Position numbers and translations under genes: made by a program. From Chinchilla lanigera (lineage: Eukaryota > Chordata > Mammalia > Rodentia > Chinchillidae): a stretch of 64,000 bases of DNA. Under the pieces are notes generated by a model. It saw only the letters and a program-made list of their open reading frames with translations, was not told the DNA's origin and searched no databases. The stretch's first letter is position 1, and each line of letters opens with the position of its first letter. Shown piece after piece: positions 55,831-64,000 of this stretch. The stretch lies in assembly GCF_000276665.1 (NCBI RefSeq), contig NW_004955466.1:10447214-10511213 (forward strand), in the 5' to 3' direction.

Positions 55831-57074
55831 CACTACTACTGCCTCCCCACCAGACATAAAATACTTCATCACAAAAGCTGTGACAGCTTTCCTCATACTG
55901 TGCTTCCCAGGAGAGCCCCAACCGTACATTGTCCTTTCTCTCCATCCCCAGAAAATTGCTAGAAAAAGCACCAGTGATCTTGTTTCTCCACACCAAGAAA
56001 GGAGAGAATACTAACTGCTACTTGTTTAAAAATTTTGGAAGTCAAGCCATGATAGATAATATGTGGAATGCAGGAAGGCTGCTGCTTCTTTATGTTGTCT
56101 TTGAGTGCTTCTTTTTTCTGGAGTATTCTTCTCTTTTTCCTTCTTTCCCTCCTTCCTTCCATGTCACTCTTCCTTCCCTTTCCGTCCTTCCTTTCTTCTC
56201 CTAAATCATTACAAAATAAATAAATTTAGCAGAGCTAACACAGGCCCCTACAGGTGCAGCAGCCCCATGTACTGGTGCTGTGGTTGTTGATGGAGCAGGC
56301 CACCTGGGCTCTGGGTACAGGAACCACTGTCTGTTGTAGGCCCTGGCACCAGCTCCCACCTAGGCAGCTTTCATTGCCTCTGGCCCCAAGCCCTTGCTGG
56401 CCCCACGCCCCTGCTGGCTAAGGCTACTTCAGGTTTTTCCTGCTGTTCTGTGCCCCTGGTAATTTCTCCTCTGCAACTCTGTGTTGATTCCTGAAGGAAT
56501 CATCAATATCTGAGTTCTTTTCTCTGTTCTCCCACCTGAAATGTTTTCTGAAAAATTCAATGGAAAAGGTGAGTTAACAGGCTACTAGATGTATAATGCC
56601 CTGTACTCTTGGTTGAGGGAAAGAGCATTCTAAGCAATAATTTTAAATCCTTTTCAGTGAGTACCTGGAAGCAATAAAAGGTGGGGAAAAAGCAAGCTTG
56701 GTGGACAGCATTAAGCAATTATCATTGAAAATTATTTAAGCTTTAATAACTGAAATAATTTATTTTGCAAAATCATACAAAGTACTGGAAAGATTCTGCA
56801 TGGCCAGTTTGCTTTCTTATGCGGCAGTTGAAGAGGTAAGCAAAAATGCTGAATTCTGAAAGTCTCAACTTAGTGAATTCATATAGATTTGGCAGTGGCA
56901 GAAAATACCTGACCATTTTGATGAGTCATTACTGCAAATGGATAGGCAAAAGGGACAAAGTGAATTCCAAGCATCCAGAAACCTAATTACAGAAAACACT
57001 GAGTCTCACACTAATCATGACCCCTTCTACCACCATCAGAAAAAATTTTAAAGCCCTCAGTATCTGTAGACAAC
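55831..57074. other. Unassigned noncoding stretch
   Basis: No gene. Contains pyrimidine-rich DNA at 56138-56200 and AT-rich DNA at 56580-57060. A run of 'tggc'-rich sequence at 56330-56420 is only locally repetitive. Confidence 0.4.
56138..56200. repeat. (CCTT)n-like pyrimidine tract
   Basis: Almost pure C/T for about 60 bp built of CCTTC/CCCTT units; only a few interruptions such as 'atgtca'. Confidence 0.75.
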
Positions 57075-57280
57075 CACCAGAGTGCAGTGGGTAAGACCTT
57101 GGACTCTGGAGCCAGACCGGCAAAAAGTCTCACCCCTTCCAGCTACAGGTTTTTGGGTGAGTCACCTAAACCTCTGTGCCTCAGTTTCCCCATCTGTAAA
57201 AGAGAACAGTGTGTGAGTTGCTAGTGTAAGCACTTAGAACAGCGCCTGGCACACCGAGCTATACAAGCTGTTTGCATTTG
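57075..57280 (+). mobile_element. MIR SINE, nearly full length
   Basis: 'agtgcagtgggtaagacctt', 'ggactctggagccagaccgg', 'gtgagtcacctaaacctctg', 'tgcctcagtttccccatctg', 'taaaagagaacag', 'gcacttagaacagcgcctgg', 'cacaccgagc'. The best-preserved MIR here. Confidence 0.9.
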
Positions 57281-58244
57281 CTCCAATTGCATCCTTTGCT
57301 TGCCGGATGGCACTGTCTGCCCCACCTTGGAAGTGCGGACATCAGCTTGCAGGACACAGCGGTCTCAGGGCTGTCCCCAGCGGCTGGCTGGCAGGAGTGG
57401 TGCACACCTGTGCTGGAAGTGGACCGTGTCTCCTCACTGAGCTGCCATTGCTCAGGGTGCTGACTCTGCCCTCAGGGATCCGCTCATGAAGACTGATCAA
57501 CATCATCATGTGCCAGCCCTTGGCATGGCACTGCCAACACAGACCCACAGGCCTGGCCCTCACTGGAGGCCCAGTGAGACCCGCAGGGTGAGACAAGCCA
57601 GAGAGACATGCACAATAAAGCCCAAGCATGTGCCTGGGCTTTGGAGGGATCAGAAGACTTCATCTATAAGGTGATGTATTTAATTGGATGTGGAAGATTT
57701 GGTGGAATACTCTGCATCAACAAGAAAGGCTGAGGGGGAAGACTTATGTACCACACCAGAAATGCGACTGATTCAGAACAGCAAATCGTGTTCTGTGGTC
57801 CTCACCCTGGGTGTGGGTTGACCCCCCACCAAGGCTATGATTGGTCATACATCCCTTACTAGGAGATGATGGCGCACAAGCCTGGGGAGCACTGTGCAGT
57901 CTGCACTGACCCCTGCAGGCACCCAGACCATGCACTGTAAGCTCTGCTTGTGCACTCTGGCTCCCAAGGGTCATTGTTGTGTGATGTTGTCATCTTTCTC
58001 CTTGACGTCAAGGACTGTGTGTTTCCCGTCTCTGTCCTCTGGAAGAGCATGTCAGACCAGGGTTCCCAGACTCCTTGCCTCAAATCATACAGGGAACATG
58101 ACTGAAAACATATATTCCCATTCCCACTGTGTCTGCTCAGTCAAATGTACTGGACTGAATGCCAGAAACATTCATTTTTAAAGAGATAGAAACATATCTT
58201 AGAAAACATTCTCCCGGTATTTCTGAGGCACATTATGACAGGGA
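57281..58244. other. Unassigned noncoding stretch
   Basis: No gene. Open frames up to 95 codons on both strands overlap each other at 57272-57629 and 57859-58181; no domains. Confidence 0.4.
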
Positions 58245-58312
58245 ATCGGCACCGTGGGACCTAGCAGAGAGCCTGGCATACTATACATGTTCAATAAAGT
58301 TTAATAAATAAA
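58245..58312 (+). mobile_element. MIR or L2 3' end
   Basis: 'cctagcagagagcctggcat', 'actatacatgttcaataaag' is the shared MIR/L2-type terminus; the body upstream is not readable. Confidence 0.55.
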
Positions 58313-58794
58313 AGACCAAGTGAATTCCTTGAAGAAGCATGTGACTCAGACAGGGTATGGCCGAGGAAGGGAAAGACCCCAGGCAGGACAATGGGCAGTG
58401 ACTTCTGTGAAAGGAGAGTTGAGACCCTGAGGTGCGGGTGACATGGGCCACTCCGAGACATCTGCTTTCCCCTGTGAGCTCTGAATGGAACTCATGACTC
58501 AGTCCTCTTTGCCCTCTGACCCTGTCTGTGCTTATCCTCCACGAGACAGCTTTTCCCTAGTTGCTTCTGCCAGAAGCAGGTCTCACTCTCATCCTTGCAG
58601 CACCGCAGAGCAGAGAGCAGGCGTCCTGCAACTGCAAGGCTCGGTGGGGTCCCTGCACCTGGGATCTCATGCAGCTCCATATCCTCTTTGAAAACAGAAA
58701 GCTGTATTTCTTCAGATCCCTGCAGACCAGCGCATGAGCAGCCATAGTATTGTTGCTCCACTTTTACTCCCTCCCTTTTTCCCTCCCTCCTTCT
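58313..58794. other. Unassigned noncoding stretch
   Basis: No gene; overlapping open frames of 62-89 codons lack domains. Ends in a C/T-rich tract (58765-58800) that abuts the L1 3' end. Confidence 0.4.
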
Positions 58795-59040
58795 TTATTC
58801 TGTTTTACTTTCATTGACAATAATTGTATATATTTATAGGGTTCAATGCGATGTTTTGATATATGTACATATTATGGGACAATCAAATCAGGCCAATTAG
58901 CATATCTAGCACCTCAAATATTTATCATTTCCTCATGGTGATAATATTTAAAATCATCTTTTATCTGTGTTGCAATTTATCTGCCCAAATTTTCAACAAA
59001 TGTTAACATGAATGTATTATAAATTTAACAGTTTTGTCAG
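58795..59040 (-). mobile_element. L1 3' UTR, inverted
   Basis: 'gacaataattgtatatattt', 'atagggttcaatgcgatgtt', 'ttgatatatgtacatattat', 'aatcaggccaattagcatat', 'ctagcacctcaaatatttat', 'tcatttcctcatggtgataa': a classic inverted old-L1 (L1MA-like) 3' UTR. Confidence 0.88.
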
Positions 59041-60475
59041 AGCTGTGGAACTCAGCCTTTGTCATATATTGTGATCCCTTGAGGGCTTTCAGAGCTACTT
59101 CTGCCTGGGTCTAACTCAGAGCTTCTCATGTATTTGTCAGGGCATAGCCTGGACACAGGGCATTTTGCAAAGCTCCCTGAGGGATTCTGATATGCCAACT
59201 GGGTGGAGGATGACTGTTGTCGAGACATCACATCAAGGACCTCTGCAGGTGGCTCTCACACATCCAACAAGTCAGACCGTGAGACAGTGGCTGATGGCAG
59301 AAGGACACTGAGCCACATCCCCTTGGCCCTGAGCTGGGTTGAAGATGGCTCTGCAACACAGCTGCCCAAGACCCTCCTAAAGCAGCCCTAGAACTGTGAG
59401 TAGATGGAGACACCATACTCCCTAGCGCAATTTCCAGGGGAAGAAACGCCCCAGGCTAGAAGAAATTCTTTTGTAAAGAGGTTTAAATAGGAAATTATTT
59501 TATGATTGTCAATTTTGGTTATTATTATTAACACATTAATTATGCAAATTAATAAATTCACTGTGATATTTTCATACATGCATTCAGTATGTAATTGTTG
59601 AAACTCTAAAGGACATGCTCTGAAGGGCAATGAAGGAATCAAAGACACCAGATGCTAACTGCCTTCTAAGAGGAGTGAGCTGTTAATCACAGGAGTTTGG
59701 TATCACTGGACAGGTAGGACAAGTTTAGGGCCCAAGTGGAATTGGAATTGTCACCGCTGATCCGCATTCTCAGCCTCCTTCCTGAAGCCTTTCCTAGCTA
59801 ATGAACAAAACATACAGAATATCCATTTGAAAGGGATCCAAGTTGGTAAGTCCTCTTGTCTCAGTCTGAATTTGAACACCATCTTCTATACACCAAGGAA
59901 AAGGCTACTGGCCCAGGACCTCCCTCTGGGAAGACAGGGCTTCTTTCTGTAGCAGCAGTTTTATTAAAATGGTTAGAAAGCCTCTGGTCAATTTGGATGA
60001 GGTTTTCTTTTAATTGTGCAGTCATAAAATATTTTATCAGCAATGTTTTAAAAACAATTTTTACAAACGCTATTACTTAATAAACATTTTTAAGTTTACA
60101 TTTCTTAGTCGATTCCTAACCTTTCTTAATAAGTACATAAGTGAAAGGACAGGTTCCCTGGAAAGAGATTTTGAGTGTAAAGGAGCATGTTTCAGGCGAG
60201 TCAGTAAATGAATCCCTGTATTATAGCCACCAGAGCTCTAGGGCTGACCCTGGAAGCCAGCTAGAACATGGCCAGTGCTGTTGTGACATCAGATTTACTT
60301 GGGGCACAAAGGGGCATCTTATCCTGGCCATCATAATCACTAAGTGGCCTAATTCAACAGGCACTTCTTAAAACCCAGTCCAGAAAGGCCTTGGGCAGCT
60401 GTGGTATCTCCCCTCTAGGAACTTATTGATACAGGGGAAATCAATGCAATTCCCAATCTGCTAGATGTCAGATAA
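59041..60475. other. Unassigned stretch; possible L1 3' debris at 59495-59600
   Basis: No gene. 59495-59600 ('aattcactgtgatattttca', 'tacatgcattcag') recalls another inverted rodent L1 3' UTR. 59940-60130 is AT-rich single-copy-like DNA. Confidence 0.35.
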
Positions 60476-61068
60476 ACCCAACATGTGTCCCCCAAGATCA
60501 AAGAATAAATTCTAAGAAACAGAGGTTAAGAGCAGGAAAACTTTATTGAGAGGATAGTTCCTGAGTCTGACAGGAAGAAATCCAAAAGTAGGTTGCCTCA
60601 CACTCCACTTCACAGAGGAAGTTTTATAGAGCAAAATCACAAGGTAGGTACAAAATCACACGATGGGTACAACATGAGTTAAAACCATGATCAACCAATA
60701 AGATTCTAAGTGTAGCTGCTTAGATGATGCTGATCCAGTGGGGAAGCAGGTCACATAGCAAGTGTATATGTACATGGAAAGAACAAAGGCTTTTTCAGGT
60801 AGGGCAGGATCAGGAGGTCCTGGTCACCCACTTGGGTGACTGATGTCAACCTAGACTTTATTGGGCCAGGTGATACCAATCATAGTATAATCTTTAATTT
60901 ATTGCTTGCCCCTTGGGGAAGCATGTAGGCCTGGTCATTCTGCCTTTATCCTGAGGCCTGGCCTTCAACAGATGAGCCTCCAGCCACAGTTGGGATGTGT
61001 TCTTATCTTCTGCACTGACTCCCATGAGGGCCTAGCCCTGCCTGACTGTTTGTATAATATTTCTGCCA
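60476..61068 (-). mobile_element. ERV solo LTR, inverted
   Basis: Minus-strand TG at 61068 and CA at 60476 give a 593-bp unit. On that strand a TATAAAA box (60622-60628) is followed about 75 bp later by an AATAAA poly(A) signal (60542-60547): U3, R and U5 in the right order and spacing. No clear target duplication ('ctaga' versus 'aactt'), so the exact ends are provisional. No gag, pol or env DNA adjoins it. Confidence 0.6.
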
Positions 61069-61344
61069 AACTTAGCCATCTATAATATTATCATCAGAAT
61101 TGAGAAGGGAGGTACATTTTTCTCATAGGTAGCAGTTATATAGCAAACTACATCTACAAATAGATGTAGCATAGGCTATGTGCCTAATTTTAATTCAGTT
61201 TTTTCACAAAATGGAATGATATTACTTACCTACAGTGTTGTCACTAAGTCAAGTAATTGTATAACACTGAAATAAAATATGTAAGCATTTGAGCTTATCC
61301 TAACAGCTCGAGAAATGTTGCTTCCTCTTCATCTTTTAATCAGA
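61069..61344. other. Unassigned AT-rich stretch
   Basis: Nothing recognisable. Confidence 0.4.
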
Positions 61345-61450
61345 GGCATTAAAGATCATCTGGTATAGCACCTTCATTTAGAGATGAGGAAATTGAGGCC
61401 CTGAGAGGTCAAATGACTTTGCCCAGAGTCATAAACCTGGGATGAGGAAC
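61345..61450 (-). mobile_element. MIR SINE, inverted
   Basis: 'tttagagatgaggaaattga', 'ggccctgagaggtcaaatga', 'ctttgcccagagtcataaac' is the inverted MIR core. Confidence 0.85.
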
Positions 61451-62404
61451 AGCTAATTACCACAGAAGGAGCTGTGCTGCTCTTTGGATTTCTCAGAAAG
61501 TGCCAGGACTCAAAAATTCCACATTGCCCTCTAAAATGCCAGCCCCAGAACAATGGCCTGAGGTCATTTAAATGACAAAACACAAGTCCCCCCCACCACA
61601 TTTAAAGCCACATTCATCTGCTTTCAGTTGAGAAAGCTGCTAAGAGCTCTTACCATGCCTTTTTCCCAGCTGAAGCGCAGAACCAAAACACTTGCAGCCC
61701 GAGGAGTACCTCCCGCTGTCCGTAGATCAAACACAAACAGAAACTGTGGGAGCTGGGCCATCTCTAACTGAGAGAATCAATATCAATGAAACAGACAAAA
61801 TCCCAAAATCTCAAAATAATGAAAACAAAGATATCCAAGTAATAAAATCTGCTAGAATCACAAAGACAACACAACTCCGATCTCAGCTGGCTCAAAGAAA
61901 GTGTCCATTAACAAGGGATTAGCACAAGGGAAGTACACAACCAGTCAATAGGAAATGAAAACATTTCACATAGCCTGGTCGAATCCAAGCCCACCCCAGG
62001 ATTATGGATGAGGGTGTGCGGAGGCGGCGTGGCCCTGGCTGTAGGGAGGAGGCTCCAGGAACTGTCAGCCATGTTTCAGTGTAGAGAGACACCCCAAGCA
62101 GGCACTGCCCAGCCTGAAAATCTGGAACCAACAAGCTGGCAGATGACCTTGGCTGGTCAGTGCTGATTGGTGTGGATTAATTGCCCCCTCTGTCACCTCC
62201 ATTGTAATATCAGCACACCCTTGGGGGAAAAGCTATACAGTCTCATCTCACTGAGGCACCTTTCAAAATATGGATTTTAGTCAAAATTCTCAAATGCCAG
62301 AGCTTTGGGGGAGGAGGAAAGGGAAAAATAAATAAAATTGTGGAATAAAGTTGCACTAGCTTATCATAAGTACAGTGGCATTTTTCCGTGCCCCCTACGA
62401 AACA
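61451..62404. other. Unassigned noncoding stretch
   Basis: No gene I can support. The open frame 61692-61922 (76 codons, polar, with many Thr/Gln/Lys) is the most protein-like of the short ones, but has no recognised domain. Confidence 0.4.
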
Positions 62405-62525
62405 ATGCAACAGTTCAAGTGTGTGTCCTTCCAAAATTCACATTGACACTTATTCCCCAAGAGCAATGGTGTCAAGAGACAAAGCCTTCGGAAGTGATTG
62501 AGTCAATACCTTTATGAAAAGGGCA

Positions 62526-62673
62526 GCCCCGTATGGTGGCACACGCCTGTAATCCCAGCATTCAGGATGCTGAGGAAGGAGGACGGCTGCAAGTTTGAGG
62601 CCAGCCTGGGCCATATAGTCAGTTCTAGGGCAGCCTGAACTATATAGTGAAACCCTGTCTCAAAATAAAAAAG
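62526..62673 (+). mobile_element. B1 SINE inside the LTR
   Basis: 'ccgtatggtggcacacgcct', 'gtaatcccagcattcaggat', then two 'gccagcctgg'-type units 29 bp apart (about 62600 and 62629), 'aaaccctgtctcaaaataaa'. The 29-bp internal duplication marks a true rodent B1. The target duplication is imperfect ('aaaaggg' / 'aaagagggg'). Confidence 0.9.
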
Positions 62674-62815
62674 AGGGGTGCTTCAGGAGTCTGCACTATG
62701 TTCCTATCTTCCCTGCACGCAGAGAAGGCACCATCATGGAGGCAGAGGTCAGCACTTACCAGACCCTGAATCTGCTGGTGCCTTCAGCTCAGGCTTGCTA
62801 GCTTTCACAACGGTG

Positions 62816-62938
62816 AGAAATACCTTTCTAAGGGGCTGGGGATTTAGCTCAGCGAAACAGCACCTGCCTGGCAAGTGCAAGGTTGTGAGTTTGATTCCCG
62901 GTAATGGAAAAAAAAAAAAAAAAAGAAATACCTTTCTA
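62816..62938 (+). mobile_element. ID SINE with 15-bp target-site duplications
   Basis: Body 62831-62908: 'ggggctggggatttagctca', 'acctgcctggcaagtgcaag', 'gtgagtttgattcccggtaa', then an A tail of about 17. Flanked by a perfect AGAAATACCTTTCTA at 62816-62830 and 62924-62938. Inserted in the LTR. The body has a small loss in the A-box region ('agcgaaacagcacc'). Confidence 0.95.
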
Positions 62939-63003
62939 TCATTTCCTAAGAGAAATTATTTGGTCTAAGGTATTTGGTATAGCCTAGGAATGGACTGAGT
63001 CAG

Positions 63004-64000
63004 GGGACATTTTTCAGTTTAAAATATCTTCATTTGGATGAGGTCAGAAGCAATTATTAAAATTAATATAGTTGATCAATGGGTATAAATTAGTATAATT
63101 ATTATATTCTTATAATGGCTGATATTGCTAGTTTATAGCTAAGCAATCTATTGAGTTGAATTGAATGCATGCTATTCATATGATAAAATTCAAATGTTTC
63201 TGCAAGGGTTAACACTTAAGAATAAAAGAATTCTTTTCTTCCAAGTTTTGATCAGTATATTTTAGTGCACGGGGATGCTGTGTCCATTCGATGAGCTTAC
63301 CTGTAAGCAGGTGCAACTGGGTCAGACAAAATGGGCTCTGTGTCCTCCTTAACCCTTAACCACTCCTCGGACAGCCCCGCTTTTGAAACCGTCTGGCCTC
63401 CTGAGTGCGCCGAGCTTTGAGGACAACCTGCAGACACACTTCTCCTGGAAATGGGCATCTCAGCCTGGAAACATTACAGAGAGCAAAAAAGAACAGAGAA
63501 AAAGGAACGAATAATCAAGAGCTCCAGACCCCTGCAACAGAAAACAATGGTCAGAAGCTCGTAGCTACAGGGCCATGTTCACACCTGGCAGATCCAGGTA
63601 GATCATCAAGCCTGGGAGTCTGACTCATTCCAAGGGCTTCCTATGTTGTAGGACCAAGTCACATTCATACTGGCTGCCGTGGCTCCTCCCCGCATCCACA
63701 GCCTAAGGTCTTCCCGCCAGCTGCTACCCTCAAGACCCTCTCCATCTGCAGCCTCCACGTCTGCTTGTGTAAATGCAGGTACCCACACATGTGCCCACTT
63801 GCTGTCTGACTACTGAAATCTTCCTCACCTCATCTCCTGGCATCCCTCGTCTCCTGGGAGAAAATGTGATGTTAGCTAAGATGCACAGCTTAGTCTCAAA
63901 CTTGCTACTTAAGGCGAAGGATTTGAGGCAGATTCTGGGGGAGGCTAAAACATATTAGTAAAAGCTTACACAGAGGGGGATGAGAGTAGTTTTGGAATTG
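63004..64000. other. Unassigned noncoding stretch
   Basis: No gene. 63040-63240 is very AT-rich. Open frames near 63405-63958 are 60-72 codons without domains. Confidence 0.4.

Larger units (their letters stand above)
62405..63003 (+). mobile_element. MLT1-type LTR carrying a B1 and an ID
   Basis: LTR pieces in consensus order: 62405-62525 ('gtgtgtccttccaaaattca', 'tcaatacctttatgaaaagg'), 62674-62830 ('gaaggcaccatcatggaggc', 'ccctgaatctgctggtgcct'), and 62939-63003 ('tttggtctaaggtatttggt', 'atagcctaggaatggactga'). The two gaps are exactly a B1 and an ID. Confidence 0.8.

Noticed and set aside
61692..61922. Polar 76-codon open frame that looked like an exon
   Set aside because: No recognised domain and no convincing splice context; kept only as a note in the unassigned stretch.

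Overview
This is a 64-kb piece of nuclear DNA from a rodent, with no gene I can support. SINEs give the best clue to its origin. There are 7SL-derived B1 copies, at least one with the 29-bp internal tandem duplication of true B1. There are tRNA-like ID copies carrying an internal block reading CTGCCTGGCAAGCGCAAGG, and dimers of a B1-like unit plus an ID-like unit. I saw no clear B2 or B4 (muroid) copy. The mix fits a non-muroid rodent of the mouse-related clade; a beaver-like castorimorph is my best guess, but the species is an inference. I found no CpG island, no run of exons with splice sites, no intact processed pseudogene, and no rRNA or true tRNA gene. The longest open frame is 200 codons and has no recognisable domain. 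The stretch is best read as intergenic DNA or a very large intron.

Layout. 0-10 kb: an MLT1-class LTR, a MIR, an AT-rich block that looks conserved, a good CTCF-like site at 4340-4353, and an LTR inserted inside an older LTR (6440-7190). 9.7-12 kb: two old L1 fragments and a B1. 12-20 kb: mostly unassigned, with worn MIR and ID pieces and a 36-bp-period tandem duplication. 20-27 kb: a Tigger-type DNA transposon relic, L2, MaLR-type LTRs, a possible solo LTR, a MER5-like hAT relic, and a 35-bp direct repeat of unknown origin. 28-32 kb: MIRs, a B1-ID dimer, a second CTCF-like site (30101-30114) and a G-quadruplex motif. 32-37 kb: LTR and L1 remains, two L1 fragments head to head, and an ID with clean target-site duplications. 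38-41 kb: a third CTCF-like site (38722-38735), a (TG)n microsatellite and AT-rich candidate conserved DNA. 41.2-43.4 kb: the largest transposon here, a 5'-truncated, inverted, broken L1. 44-52 kb: MLT1-type remains, paired hairpins, a B1 with target-site duplications, and further candidate conserved blocks. 52.9-53.2 kb: two young ID copies side by side. 55-63 kb: a near-complete solo MaLR LTR, a good MIR, an L1 3' UTR, a solo LTR with TATA and poly(A) signals, and an MLT1-type LTR carrying both a B1 and an ID.

Function. Since no genes are visible, any function is probably regulatory. The AT-rich blocks with TAATTA-type motifs and the CTCF-like sites resemble the noncoding landscape around developmental genes. 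This rests on sequence character only; cross-species alignment would decide it. Element boundaries are estimates from reading by eye, usually good to 10-30 bp, except where target-site duplications fix them.
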